In this document: positions 17,634-27,022 of the stretch, one piece after another
How positions within the stretch are numbered: position 1 is the stretch's first letter
How the letters are laid out: each line of letters starts with the position of its first letter
Source: Isosphaeraceae bacterium
GTDB taxonomy: Bacteria > Planctomycetota > Planctomycetia > Isosphaerales > Isosphaeraceae
Direction of reading: 5' to 3'
Length of the DNA: 64,000 nucleotides
Assembly (NCBI GenBank): GCA_031291845.1
Contig: JARLIH010000040.1
Location: 1 to 64,000, forward strand
Position numbers and translations under genes: made by a program
Notes under the pieces: generated by a model
What the model was told of the DNA's origin: nothing
What the model saw: only the letters and a program-made list of their open reading frames with translations
Databases searched by the model: none

Positions 17634-20600
17634 TCAGCCGGCTCCCCACCCGCGATGTGACTCGTCGAGAAAGACCGCGATCCGAGCGAGCAGCTCGTCT
17701 CCGCCGACGTCGACCACGTTGATGTGCCCTGCCCCGGGTACGTCGACGAGGGTGGCGGGACCCGGCAGCGCCTCGGCCAGGCGCTGGGCCTCCGCCAGGG
17801 GCACGAGGGTGTCGATCGCGCCATGCACGACGAGCGCCCGCGCGCTAATGCGCGGGGCGATATCGATCGGCCGGGGGCGCGTCAGCGAAACTCCGGCGAG
17901 GCGCTCCGCACGGTGCGCGATCAGCGAGGCGAACAACCGGGACAGCGGGATGTGGAACCGGCGCAGGACGGTCGCGATGGCGGCTTCGAGGTCTACGTAG
18001 GGCGCTTCGAGAACGACGGTCGCGATGCGAGGGTCGTCGGCCGCGGCGCGCATGACGACGGCCGCCCCCATCGAGCGACCCCACGCGGCCACGCAAGACG
18101 AGGGGCCGAGCCGGCCGGCCAGGGCGTCGATCCACGAGCGCACGTCGCCCGCCTCGCGCCCGCCGAAGGTGGTGTGGACGCCACCACTCCTACCGTGCCC
18201 GCGCGAGTCGAGTGACGCCACGTTCCAGCCCCGACGGTTCAGGGCCTCGATCCGCCCGCGGAGCGAGGTTGGCTCGGCGAACCCGTGCAGGAGCAGCACC
18301 GTCCCCTGCGCCGCGGTCGCGGCCGGGTGCCAGAGCCCTGCCAGCCGGACGCCGTCGGCCGCCAGCGCCTCGATCGGCTCGCCCGGCCCTTCGTCCTCGT
18401 CGTGGCTTCCGAGCTTGCGCCTCGGCAGGACCAACGTCCACGCGCCCCATTCCACGACCAGGAGCGCCCCACAGGCCGCCAGCCCGATCAAGAATCCCAA
18501 CACGCCGACCAAGGCGCGCGGCCAGGTCAAGCCAAACGTAGCGACCGACATGTTCGCGAGAACCGGCATCGCAGCCCCGTGAGATCGTCTTTCATCCAGA
18601 TAGCCCTGCGCCAGCAATCTCTCCTTCGTCCAGGAGAGCCGGACGGCGCCCCGTTCCCACGTACGCAGCAGACGGGTATCGCGCCCGACCGCGTCCGCCA
18701 GCGCGTCCTTGCTCCCCGAAGGGGGGGGCCGCTGGCTCACCACGACCTGCGCGGGGCGCGCCCAGGCGTAGAGCCCCTCGGGGTTCGCCGACCGGCCCCC
18801 GTGGTGCGGCGACAGGAGCACGTCGATCGGTGGACCCGGCCGCTCCTCCAGCGCGGGGAGGCCCTCGCGCTCCAGGTCGCCCGTGAGCAGGGCGTGCCGC
18901 CCGTGCGCCTCGAGGTCGAGCACGACGCTCCGCGCGTTGTCCGACGCCGCCGGCAGCCAGCGCGCATCCGGGTGGCGGACGCTGAATCTTGCCTCACCCC
19001 ACTCCCAGCGGTCGCCCGCCGCGATCGGCCGGACGGCGATCCCGCGCGCCTTCACCTGCCCGAGCAACTGCTCGGCCCCCGGGTTCTTCGCCCCGCCGAA
19101 CCCAGGCGCAACCCGCACCGCGCCGATCGCGAACCGCTCGAGCACGTCGGGCAAGCCGTTGTAGTGGTCGGAATCGGCATGCGAGAGGATCACCTCGTCA
19201 AGCCGGTTGATCCCCCGGGCCCAAAGGGCCGGCGCAACGATGCGGCGGCCCACGCTCGGCTCACCCATCTTCCCGCAGTCGTACAAGAGCGTGTGGCCGT
19301 CTCCCGTCTGCACGACGACCGCCAGACCGTGCCCGACCGCCAGCACCTCGGCCTCGAGCGAGGCGCCGGCACGCGGCGGCAGCAACGACAGTGCCAGTCC
19401 TGAGGCCACCCAGCCCCCGAACAGGCACCAAAGGCCGCGCCAGTGCGCCCAGCGCCCGACCCAGGCCGCCGTCGCCAGCCCGAGCAGGCCGTAGAACACC
19501 AGGGTCCACCCCCACGGCGGCCCTGCGACGAACCAGTGTCCCCATGTCTGTTCCGCCCCCCAACGCACGACGCTCTCGGTCCACGACAGCAAGCACGAAC
19601 AGACCCAGGCGCACGGTGCCCCCAGCGGCTCCGAAACGGCCGAAAGCCCCAGTGACAGACCCGCCGCCAACAGCGCGAGCGACGTGACCGGGATGAGCGG
19701 GATGTTCAAGAGGATGCCGATCGGCGAGGCCACGTGGAACCGCAGCGCCACGAGCGGTAGGGCGGCCAGCCAGACGATTATCGATATGCTCACTCCTTCA
19801 TAGAGCCAAGCCTGGGCTCCGCGGATCGTCGTGCGCCAGCGCGGCTCGAGCCGGCGCTCCAGCGCGTCGAGGGGGTTGTCTGGGTCGCGCTGGGTCACAG
19901 CCTGGAGGCTATATTCGAAGAGCCCCTGCGACGGCCTGGCGCACCAGAAGATGGCCGCGATCGCCAGGAACGAGAGTTGCCCGCCGACATCGAAGAGGTG
20001 TGCGGGGTTGAGCAGCAACGTGATGAGCGCGGCGACCGCCAGGACGTTGGCGGGGCGGACATTGCGATTGAGAAACCCCGCGGCGCAGACGGTGCACGTC
20101 ATCGCGGCCGAGCGCGTGACCGAGGGCATGAGGCCGACGAGCAACGCGTAGCCGATTGTCGCCAGCGCAACGGACGCGAACGCGGCGCGGCGGCTCAGGC
20201 CGAGCACCCGAAAGACAAGCAACAAACCACCCGCGAGTACCTGGAGGTGCAGGCCCGAGATCGCCAGCAGGTGCGTGGTCCCGGTGCGCCCGAACGCGTC
20301 GTTGACGTCCGGGTCCACCCCCTCGCGCCGGCCCAGCAGCAGGGCCGCCGCCAGGGGTGCGGATTTCGGGTCGAGCCCCGCGGCGAGCCGTCTTTGGCTC
20401 CACGAGCGGAGCCGGCCCAACCCGAGCAACCAAAAGTGGTTGCTCTCCTGGCCGCTCCGCCAGACGCCCTCCGGGTCGCCCACCGTCAGGCGCAGGCGGA
20501 CCCCCTGCGCCCGCAAGTAGGCGCGATAGTCGAACTCGCCCGGATTGAGCGGCCCGGGGATGCGCTCGAGCGTGCCCGCGCTCTCGACCGTGTCGCCCGC

Positions 20601-21113
20601 GACCAGGTCCGTCCGGTCGCCTCCCACGACCGCCTGCACGCGTCCCGACGCCGGGTACCAGCGCGAGCCGTCATTTAGGCCCGAGATATCGAGCAAGGCC
20701 CGCGTTGCCCCCGATTCGCGCGGGCCATGACCCGGCCGAAAGCCGAGCACTTCCGCCAGTTGGCCCCGCACCCAAGCCGGCCGGGGCTTGTCCCAGGATT
20801 GCAGCGCCAGGTCGGCGGGAGCCTGGTCCGACCATTGGTAGTGGTGCCACCCGCCGCCGAGCGCCAGGAACGCGATGACGATGGGTACCACCCCCGCGCG
20901 GGGCCAACGCACCCCAATCAAGCCGCCCGCCACGGCCGCCGCCAGCACGATCGCGCCCCAACCGGCGGTGTCGCACGGACCGGCGTACCGGTCGATCACG
21001 ATGCCCGCGCTTGCCGCCAGGGCCAAAGGGAGCAACGGCGCGACGCGGACCTTCGGGCGCTTGTCGGTCTCATGGCTCATGCGTCGCGGCTCGTGAACCT
21101 TCCCGGCGTGCAT
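17634..21113 (-). CDS. comEC: ComEC/Rec2 competence protein fused to an alpha/beta hydrolase
   Basis: The 1159-residue protein is two proteins in one frame. Residues 1 to about 845 form ComEC, the inner-membrane DNA-uptake channel. It has N-terminal membrane segments with an OB-like loop (VRGQLAEVLGF), the competence membrane domain (TGTTHLLAISGLHLQ), and a metallo-beta-lactamase-like domain with HADSDH (645-650) and SPHHGGRS. From Met849 a new hydrophobic segment starts, and residues 905-1159 are an alpha/beta hydrolase: LLLHGFAEPTS, nucleophile GRSMG, Asp in GAIDTLVP, His in GAGHIN. The junction has only a weak internal ribosome-binding stretch, so a true fusion or recent stop loss is likely. 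The ComEC LDVGQGD-type strand reads LAVGHGLA. The start at 21113 is uncertain; 21080 is an alternative. Confidence 0.85.
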   Translation of the reverse strand: MHAGKVHEPRRMSHETDKRPKVRVAPLLPLALAASAGIVIDRYAGPCDTAGWGAIVLAAAVAGGLIGVRWPRAGVVPIVIAFLALGGGWHHYQWSDQAPADLALQSWDKPRPAWVRGQLAEVLGFRPGHGPRESGATRALLDISGLNDGSRWYPASGRVQAVVGGDRTDLVAGDTVESAGTLERIPGPLNPGEFDYRAYLRAQGVRLRLTVGDPEGVWRSGQESNHFWLLGLGRLRSWSQRRLAAGLDPKSAPLAAALLLGRREGVDPDVNDAFGRTGTTHLLAISGLHLQVLAGGLLLVFRVLGLSRRAAFASVALATIGYALLVGLMPSVTRSAAMTCTVCAAGFLNRNVRPANVLAVAALITLLLNPAHLFDVGGQLSFLAIAAIFWCARPSQGLFEYSLQAVTQRDPDNPLDALERRLEPRWRTTIRGAQAWLYEGVSISIIVWLAALPLVALRFHVASPIGILLNIPLIPVTSLALLAAGLSLGLSAVSEPLGAPCAWVCSCLLSWTESVVRWGAEQTWGHWFVAGPPWGWTLVFYGLLGLATAAWVGRWAHWRGLWCLFGGWVASGLALSLLPPRAGASLEAEVLAVGHGLAVVVQTGDGHTLLYDCGKMGEPSVGRRIVAPALWARGINRLDEVILSHADSDHYNGLPDVLERFAIGAVRVAPGFGGAKNPGAEQLLGQVKARGIAVRPIAAGDRWEWGEARFSVRHPDARWLPAASDNARSVVLDLEAHGRHALLTGDLEREGLPALEERPGPPIDVLLSPHHGGRSANPEGLYAWARPAQVVVSQRPPPSGSKDALADAVGRDTRLLRTWERGAVRLSWTKERLLAQGYLDERRSHGAAMPVLANMSVATFGLTWPRALVGVLGFLIGLAACGALLVVEWGAWTLVLPRRKLGSHDEDEGPGEPIEALAADGVRLAGLWHPAATAAQGTVLLLHGFAEPTSLRGRIEALNRRGWNVASLDSRGHGRSGGVHTTFGGREAGDVRSWIDALAGRLGPSSCVAAWGRSMGAAVVMRAAADDPRIATVVLEAPYVDLEAAIATVLRRFHIPLSRLFASLIAHRAERLAGVSLTRPRPIDIAPRISARALVVHGAIDTLVPLAEAQRLAEALPGPATLVDVPGAGHINVVDVGGDELLARIAVFLDESHRGWGAG

Positions 21114-21204
21114 ACCTCTCTTGCCCGCTCAGAGTAGCACACGGGATTTCTGAAGAGTAGTCGCCCTGAGACGGGTATTCTGAGAGCTGAGCCGCATTGA
21201 TGTC

Positions 21205-21243
21205 GGGTGCATGAAATGCACCGGTGCATTTCGTGCACCCTAC
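21205..21243. repeat. Palindromic intergenic repeat (GTGCATGAAATGCACC type)
   Basis: Arms GGGTGCATGAAATGCACC (21205-21222) and GGTGCATTTCGTGCACCC (21223-21240) are complementary except for one position. Each arm is itself a small hairpin (GTGCAT-gaa-ATGCAC type). It ends CCCTAC like its relatives but lacks the first GTA. It lies in the divergent space between comEC and the GNAT gene. Confidence 0.75.
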
Positions 21244-21287
21244 AGAACAACGATGTGCGATGGGCACGCCCCGCCGTACGAGGAGCC

Positions 21288-21806
21288 ATGAAGACAATCC
21301 TCCAAACCCGGCGTCTCGTCCTGCGCGAGATGGCCATGACTGACCTCGAGTTCGTGGCCGAGCAGCTTGCGGACCCCGACGTCATGCGCTACTGGCCGCG
21401 GCCCCACACGCGCGAGGAAGCCGAGGCCTGGGTGCGCCGGCAGCAGGAGCGCTACGCCCGCGATGGCTTCGGGTACTGGCTCGCGCTTGACGGGGCGACG
21501 AGACACCCCATCGGCCAGGTCGGCCTGCTTGCCCATGAGGTCGACGGCCGCGCTGAGGTCGACCTCGGCTGGATCATCCACCGCCCCTTCTGGCGGCTCG
21601 GTTATGCCACCGAGGGGGGAGCCGCCTGCCGCGACCTCGCCTTCCGAACGCTCGACGTGCCCCGCGTGATCGCTCTGGTCCGCCCCGAAAACGTCCCCTC
21701 GCAGGGCGTGGCGCGAAAGCTGGGAATGAGACCGGTGTCCCGCACCGTTTTCGCGGGCTTGGACCACTGGGTGTTCGAGCAGACGCGAGAGGATGCGCTT
21801 TTGTAA
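21288..21806 (+). CDS. GNAT family N-acetyltransferase (RimJ/RimL type)
   Basis: The 172-residue protein begins MKTILQTRRLVLREMAMTDL, the usual opening of RimJ/RimL acetyltransferases ('TeRLiLRpl...D'). Motif A is seen in DLGWIIHRPFWRLGYATEGG, where R-x-x-G-Y-A binds the acetyl-CoA pyrophosphate, followed by VIALVRPENVPSQGVARKLG. The family transfers acetyl groups to amines on ribosomal-protein N-termini or small molecules; the acceptor here is unknown. The ATG at 21288 is preceded closely by GAGGAG; the frame upstream enters the palindromic repeat and is not coding. Confidence 0.85.
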   Translation: MKTILQTRRLVLREMAMTDLEFVAEQLADPDVMRYWPRPHTREEAEAWVRRQQERYARDGFGYWLALDGATRHPIGQVGLLAHEVDGRAEVDLGWIIHRPFWRLGYATEGGAACRDLAFRTLDVPRVIALVRPENVPSQGVARKLGMRPVSRTVFAGLDHWVFEQTREDALL

Positions 21807-22027
21807 TCGGCCGGCCGGAGCCGTGTTCGATGACGCAAGAACGCCCGTGGTGCGTGAACTCCCCCTGCCGCCGACGGTACGACAGACGGGGTAGCCGTGA
21901 GTTGGATCTACATCATTGGCTCAGAAAGAGGCCGATAGACATCATCCACAGCACCGGTCTCGATGTTATCCTCAATCGCAGAGGCGGAACTCGGCTTGGG
22001 CGGTTTGTGGATGGGGGAGGTACGGAA

Positions 22028-22423
22028 ATGGGCGGGATCAACGTCTGGGCCGTCATCGCGGCGGCGCTGTCGAGCTTCGTGCTGGGCGGGTTCTGGTACT
22101 CGCCAGCCATGTTCGGTCGCATCTGGAACCGGGAGGCGGGGCGCGGCGACAACATGCAGCACGGACATCCCGCGCTCGTGTTCGGGTTGAGCTTCGTGCT
22201 CGCGTTGATCGCGGCCAGCGTGTTCGCGGTCTTCCTCGGCTCGAAGCCCTCGCTGCCGTTTGCCGCCGGGGCCGGCTTCGCGGCCGGGCTGTGCTGGGTC
22301 GGGGCCAGCTTCGGAATCAACTACCTGTTCGCGAGCCGCAGCTTCAAACTCTGGCTCATCGACGGCAGCTACCACACGGCGCAGTTCACCCTCTTCGGCA
22401 TGATCCTCGGCCTCTGGCATTGA
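22028..22423 (+). CDS. DUF1761 family membrane protein
   Basis: The 131-residue protein has four predicted membrane helices (for example VWAVIAAALSSFVLGGFWYS and LVFGLSFVLALIAASVFAVF). It shows the DUF1761 hallmarks: FWYSPAMFG..W after helix 1 and LIDGSYH in the third loop. Function is unknown for the family. A GGGGGAGG ribosome-binding site precedes the ATG at 22028. It converges with the histidine kinase gene, with 17 bases between them. Confidence 0.85.
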   Translation: MGGINVWAVIAAALSSFVLGGFWYSPAMFGRIWNREAGRGDNMQHGHPALVFGLSFVLALIAASVFAVFLGSKPSLPFAAGAGFAAGLCWVGASFGINYLFASRSFKLWLIDGSYHTAQFTLFGMILGLWH

Positions 22424-22440
22424 GCGACCGTCCGGTCCCG

Positions 22441-23226
22441 TCAGGCCACACCCTGTTTCGCCGGCGCGGCGCACATGGGGAGACGAAGCGTGAACGTGGT
22501 CCCCTGGCCGGTCCGGCTCTCCGCGCGCAAGCGGCCCTTGTGCGACTCGACGATCTCGCGGCAGACGGACAGGCCCAGGCCCGTCCCTCCTTGCCCGAGG
22601 TCGTCCGGACCGGTCTTCGTGGTGAAGAAGGGCTCGAAAATGTGCCGCAAGTCGGCCGGGGCGATGCCGACGCCCGTGTCGGCCACCGACAGCTCGGCCA
22701 TCCGCCCGGTGGCGTCCGGACCGACGCGCAGGCGAACCGTTCCGCCGTTCGGCATCGCCTGCCGCGCGTTGATCAAAAGATTTAAGAGCACTTGTTGAAT
22801 CTGCGCAGGATTGACCCGGGCGTACGGCTGCCCCTCGACCTGGAACTCCAGGCGCACACGGTGGCGCGACAAGTCTTTCCCGACCAGTAATGTCACTTCG
22901 TGGGCCAACCGGATCAGGTCGGTCGGCTCGCGACGGTCGGCACGAGGCCGCGCCAGGCCGAGCACGCCCCCGGTGATCGTCGAGGCGCGTTGCGCACCCT
23001 CCAAGATTTTCTCGAAGGCCCGCTGGCGATAGGCGGGGTCGGGGTTGCGCAGGCCGAGCTTGGCATAATTGAGGATCGGCGTGAGCGCATTGTTGAGCTC
23101 GTGGCAGATCCCGCCGGCCAGTACACCGAGGCTGCTGACGCGCTGCAGGGCAACGAGCTGCCGGCGCAGGGCCTCGACTTCCTCCCACGTCGGCGCTGGT
23201 CTGTCTTGCGCAGTTGAAGCCATCAT
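22441..23226 (-). CDS. Soluble sensor histidine kinase
   Basis: The 261-residue protein consists only of the transmitter. After a short coiled-coil segment (EEVEALRRQLVALQRVSSLG) comes the HisKA box GGICHELNN with phospho-acceptor His42. The HATPase domain then shows the N box LLNLLINARQAM, G1 VADTGVGI, F box IFEPFFTTK and G2 GGTGLGLSV. There is no membrane segment or recognisable sensor domain, so signals probably arrive through a partner protein, NtrB/AtoS style. No response regulator is next to it; the nearest neighbours are DUF1761 and, divergently, flhA, so a link to flagellar control is only a positional guess. GAGGGCG precedes the ATG. Confidence 0.9.
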   Translation of the reverse strand: MMASTAQDRPAPTWEEVEALRRQLVALQRVSSLGVLAGGICHELNNALTPILNYAKLGLRNPDPAYRQRAFEKILEGAQRASTITGGVLGLARPRADRREPTDLIRLAHEVTLLVGKDLSRHRVRLEFQVEGQPYARVNPAQIQQVLLNLLINARQAMPNGGTVRLRVGPDATGRMAELSVADTGVGIAPADLRHIFEPFFTTKTGPDDLGQGGTGLGLSVCREIVESHKGRLRAESRTGQGTTFTLRLPMCAAPAKQGVA

Positions 23227-23685
23227 CGCCCTCGAAATCCGGACGTCCGGTGCACGCCGCGTTCGACCCCTGTTCGTATCGGTCGGACCGGCGTGCGAGG
23301 ATCAATCGCGATGAGCTTTCCGCGCGGGTGGAAAGCTGTACCAGGCAGGCGATCTTGGAGTGTTAGGGGAAGGCTGAGCGTCGGCGGAAATGGCCGTAGG
23401 CTGCGTGGAACGTACCGGCGCATTTCATGGACCCTACGGAGATCCATACTGCTGATGCGTCCCGACTCTCGTTTCGCTCTGGACACCCCGGCCGATTGGC
23501 GGTATCGTCCCGCCACACGTCTGAGGCACGTCACCGATCGGATTCCCGAAACTGAGCAGACCCGGCGAGTCAAACGTCTCGGAGCGACGCGCTGCCCTGG
23601 TCGAGCAAGGATGCTCGCCGCATGCGCCTGCCCTGATGCCGTCGCCACGTTCTGCGGTCCCATTAGTAGTCGTGGAGGGGAAGGG
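23227..23685. other. Divergent intergenic region before flhA with degenerate palindromic repeat
   Basis: The 459 bases between the histidine kinase and flhA contain a decayed copy of the GTAGGG palindrome at 23396-23437 (GTAGGCTGCGTGGAACGTACC, then GGCGCATTTCATGGACCCTAC). A frame in phase with flhA stays open through it but is Arg/Pro-rich and is not taken as coding. Promoters for both genes should be here; I found no clear sigma-28 or sigma-54 element. Confidence 0.45.
23396..23437. repeat. Degenerate GTAGGG-type palindromic repeat
   Basis: It aligns with the better-preserved element at 33300-33341 over its whole length, with about six differences, all of which weaken the pairing. It is probably a decayed copy of the same family. 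Confidence 0.55.
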
Positions 23686-25839
23686 ATGCCTCCCACAACG
23701 CCGAGCCCCGTCGCCACCGGATGGTCGCGATTTTCCGGCGTGGTCCTCCCGGCGACCATCGTCGGGGCGATCCTGGTGTTCGTGGTCCCGGTGCCGCCGG
23801 GTGTCCTCGACCTGCTCCTTGCGGCCAATATCACGCTCGCCGTGCTCGTGCTCTTGACCACGTTGGCGATCCGCAGTCCGCAGGACTTCAGCGTCTTCCC
23901 GACGATCCTGCTGACGACGACGCTCACGCGCTTGGTGCTCAACGTCGCCACGGTGCGCCTGGTACTGACGCGAGGGGGCGAGTACGGACTGGACGCGGCC
24001 GGCGGCGTGATCCGCGCCTTCGGCGAGTTCGTCGCCGGCGATCAGGTCATCGTCGGGGCGATCCTCTTCATGATCCTGGTGGTCATCCAGTTCGTCGTCA
24101 TCACCAGGGGGGCCACGCGCATCAGCGAGGTTGCCGCCCGTTTCATGCTCGACGGCCTCCCCGGACGGCAGATGGCCATCGACGCCGACCTGCACGCCGG
24201 ATTGATCGACCAGCACGAGGCCCACCGGCGCCGGGAGCTCGTCTACCGCCAGGCCGACTTCTTCGGCGCCATGGACGGTGCGGGGAAGTTCGTGCGGGGC
24301 GACGCCGTGGCGGGCATCATCATCACGTTCGTGAACATCATCGCCGGGCTCTACCTCGGCGTCGTGAACTACGGCATGAACGTCGGTGACGCCGTGAACG
24401 TCTTCACCAAGCTGACGATCGGCGACGGCCTGGTCAGCCAGGTGCCCGCGTTCCTGATCTCGCTGGCCTCGGGCCTGATCGTGACGCGGTCGTCGTCCGA
24501 CACCGACCTTGGCCGCGACGTGCTCTCGCAACTGCTCGGCCGGCGCGAGGTGCTGGGCGTTGCGTCGGCCTTCCTCGTGCTGCTCTCGTTCACCGCGCTG
24601 CCGAAGGTGCCGCTCCTGACGATCGCCGCCGCCCTGGCGATCGGCGCTTTCGTCTCGGGCAACCGCGCGGCTGGAGTGGTCGAGGCGACGGCAGAGCCCG
24701 CCGAGGCGTCCCCTGCCAGCGCCAGCAGCGCGGCGCCGCCCGAACCCGGCGGAGAGCGGATGGAAGACCTGCTGCACGTCGACCCGCTCGAGCTCGAGAT
24801 CGGCTACCGGCTGATCGCCCTGGCCGAGCCGACGCGCGGCGGCGACCTGCTCGATCGCATTCGAGGCGTGCGGCACCGGGTGGCCCGCGACCTGGGCCTG
24901 ATCGTGCCGCAAGTGCGCATCCGCGACGAGCTCGGCCTCGGCCCGCACGAATATCGGCTCAAGATCCGCGGCACGGTGGTGGGCCACGGAACCGCCTACG
25001 CCGGCCGGCTGCTGGCCGTTCCCCCCGCGGGTCTCTCGGCCCGGCCGGACGGGCGCGACGGCGTCGACCCGGTCACGGGCCAGCCGGCCGTCTGGATCCA
25101 TGCCGACGGCCGCGAGGTCGCCGAGTTGGCCGGCTGCCGGATCCTAGAGGCGTCGATGGTCGTCGCCGGCCATTTTGGCGAGATCGTCCTGGGCCATGCC
25201 GACGAGCTGATGACCCGCGAGCAGGTTGGACGCCTGCTCGATCGCGTCCGGGCCACGTCCCCCACGCTGGTCGAGGAAGTCGTCCCCGCCCTGCTCCGCG
25301 CCGGCGAGCTTCAGCGCGTGCTTCAAAACCTGCTCCGCGAGCGCGTGAGCATCCGCGACCTGGAAACGATCCTCGAGACCCTGGCCGTCCACGCGGGGCG
25401 GGTCCAGGACGCCGACGCCCTGACCGAGCTCGTGCGCCAGGGCCTGGCCCGCCGGATCACCGAACAGTACCGCGGGGCGGACGGACGGCTGCGGGTCGTC
25501 TCCCTCGCGCCCGCGGTCGACGCCCGGCTCGCCGCAGTGGGCCGCCAGGCCGAGACGCGGCCCGACGCCGCGCTCGGACCCGACACATCACGCAACCTGC
25601 TGCGGGCGGTGGCTCAGGCCGTCGCCCCCTTGATCGAAGCGGGATATCCGCCGGTCGTGCTCGGCTCGGCCGACGCGCGGCCCGTGCTCAAGGACCTCAC
25701 CCGCGCTGACCTGCCGCGCCTGGTCGTGCTCAGCCAGCGCGAGATTCCCCGCGATACGCCGGTCGAGTCGCTCGGCAGCGTGGTCGAAGAGGAACCCGAG
25801 TCGGTCAGCTCGATCGCGACGACGATGTTGAGTTATTGA
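23686..25839 (+). CDS. flhA: Flagellar biosynthesis protein FlhA
   Basis: The 717-residue protein is the export-gate component of the flagellar type III secretion system. The N-terminal half has about eight membrane helices and the FHIPEP-family region (ILLTTTLTRLVLNVATVRLV; GDQVIVGAILFMILVVIQFV; RMAIDADL-type loop as QMAIDADLHAGLID; KFVRGDAVAGIII). The Ala/Pro/Ser linker near residues 340-370 leads to the cytosolic FlhA-C domain that docks chaperone-substrate complexes (HVDPLELEIGYRLIAL; VVLSQREIP). The ATG at 23686 follows a strong GGAGGGGAAGGG. It is the first gene of the flhA-flhF-lipoprotein-flhG block. Confidence 0.95.
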   Translation: MPPTTPSPVATGWSRFSGVVLPATIVGAILVFVVPVPPGVLDLLLAANITLAVLVLLTTLAIRSPQDFSVFPTILLTTTLTRLVLNVATVRLVLTRGGEYGLDAAGGVIRAFGEFVAGDQVIVGAILFMILVVIQFVVITRGATRISEVAARFMLDGLPGRQMAIDADLHAGLIDQHEAHRRRELVYRQADFFGAMDGAGKFVRGDAVAGIIITFVNIIAGLYLGVVNYGMNVGDAVNVFTKLTIGDGLVSQVPAFLISLASGLIVTRSSSDTDLGRDVLSQLLGRREVLGVASAFLVLLSFTALPKVPLLTIAAALAIGAFVSGNRAAGVVEATAEPAEASPASASSAAPPEPGGERMEDLLHVDPLELEIGYRLIALAEPTRGGDLLDRIRGVRHRVARDLGLIVPQVRIRDELGLGPHEYRLKIRGTVVGHGTAYAGRLLAVPPAGLSARPDGRDGVDPVTGQPAVWIHADGREVAELAGCRILEASMVVAGHFGEIVLGHADELMTREQVGRLLDRVRATSPTLVEEVVPALLRAGELQRVLQNLLRERVSIRDLETILETLAVHAGRVQDADALTELVRQGLARRITEQYRGADGRLRVVSLAPAVDARLAAVGRQAETRPDAALGPDTSRNLLRAVAQAVAPLIEAGYPPVVLGSADARPVLKDLTRADLPRLVVLSQREIPRDTPVESLGSVVEEEPESVSSIATTMLSY

Positions 25840-25876
25840 GAAGTAATAAGTAAGCTTGCGAAAGGTTAAAGACACT

Positions 25877-27022
25877 ATGACCGCGAGAACCTATCGAGCG
25901 GGGACAATGCGTGAGGCCCTGGCGCAGGTGCGCCGGGACCTCGGCGGCGCCGCTGTGATCCTGGGCACTCGCGAGGTGCGCCGGCGGCGCTTTCTCGGCT
26001 TGGGGACGCGCGCGCTCATTGAAGTGACGGCCGCCAACGGGCGCGCCGGCGGTGCGGAGCCGGTGGTCACCGCGGCGGTCCCCGTCATGGCCCTAGCCGC
26101 GGCGGCCGCGGCGCCGATGGCGTCGCGGGCCTTGCACGCCCAGTTCGGCGATCAACTCAGCCAGTTGCATGCGATGGTCGAGGAGCTGACGAAACAAGGA
26201 CGCGTCGACCACCTCCTACCGGAGGTCCCGAGCGCGCTGGTGCCGACGTACGCGTCGCTGCTGGAGGCCGAAGTGCCCGAGGTGCTGGCGCGCCGGATCG
26301 TGCGCGACGTCGCCGAGCGGCTCGAGCCGGACGACACGCTCCGGCCTGCCGCGGTGCGCGACGTGCTGCGCGAAGTCGTCGAGGCGTGCGTCCCGGTCGC
26401 GCCCCCCATCGGCGCGGTTGCGGGAATGCGGAGAGTGATCGCCCTGGTCGGCCCGACGGGGGTCGGCAAGACCACGACGGTCGCCAAGCTCGCGGCGAAT
26501 TTCAAGCTCGCCCAAGGGTTTCGCCCCGGCCTGGTCACGGTGGACACGTACCGCATCGCGGCGGTCGAGCAGCTCCGCATATACGCCGAGATCATCAATC
26601 TGCCGCTGGCGGTCGCCAACGCGCCGGGGGAGATGGAGCGCGCGATCGGGGAGCTGGGCGACGTCGACCTCGTGCTGATCGACACCGCCGGCCGCAGCCC
26701 GCGCGACGAGGTCAAGATTCGCGAGCTGGCCGACTTCCTGGCCGCCGCTCAGCCCGACGAGGTCCACCTGGTCCTGAGCGCCGCGGCGGGCGAGCGCAGC
26801 CTCCGCGCCGCGGTCGACCGCTTCGCCCGGGTGCGGGCCGACCGCTTGATCTTCACGAAGCTCGACGAGGCCGACGGGCTGGGGGGCATGCTCGCCGTGC
26901 TCGGCCAGGCCGACCGGCCCGTGAGCTACCTCACCACGGGGCAGGCCGTGCCCGACGACATCGAGCCGGCCGACCGCAAGCGGCTGGCGCGTTTGATCCT
27001 GGGCGATGAGGTGGTGGCATGA
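25877..27022 (+). CDS. flhF: Flagellar biosynthesis GTPase FlhF
   Basis: The 381-residue SRP-type GTPase sets flagellar position and number. The N-terminal part (MTARTYRAGTMREALAQVRR, DLGGAAVILGTREVRRRRFL) matches the FlhF B-domain start, and an Ala-rich linker precedes the NG domain. G1 is VGPTGVGKTTT (about residues 190-200), followed by VDTYRIAAVEQL (G2), DTAGRSP (G3), TKLDEADG (G4) and the closing LTTGQAVPDDIEPAD. It begins 37 bases after flhA and its stop overlaps the next gene by ATGA, which supports one operon. The ATG at 25877 is chosen with AAAGG upstream; a TTG at 25856 is also in frame. Confidence 0.95.
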   Translation: MTARTYRAGTMREALAQVRRDLGGAAVILGTREVRRRRFLGLGTRALIEVTAANGRAGGAEPVVTAAVPVMALAAAAAAPMASRALHAQFGDQLSQLHAMVEELTKQGRVDHLLPEVPSALVPTYASLLEAEVPEVLARRIVRDVAERLEPDDTLRPAAVRDVLREVVEACVPVAPPIGAVAGMRRVIALVGPTGVGKTTTVAKLAANFKLAQGFRPGLVTVDTYRIAAVEQLRIYAEIINLPLAVANAPGEMERAIGELGDVDLVLIDTAGRSPRDEVKIRELADFLAAAQPDEVHLVLSAAAGERSLRAAVDRFARVRADRLIFTKLDEADGLGGMLAVLGQADRPVSYLTTGQAVPDDIEPADRKRLARLILGDEVVA

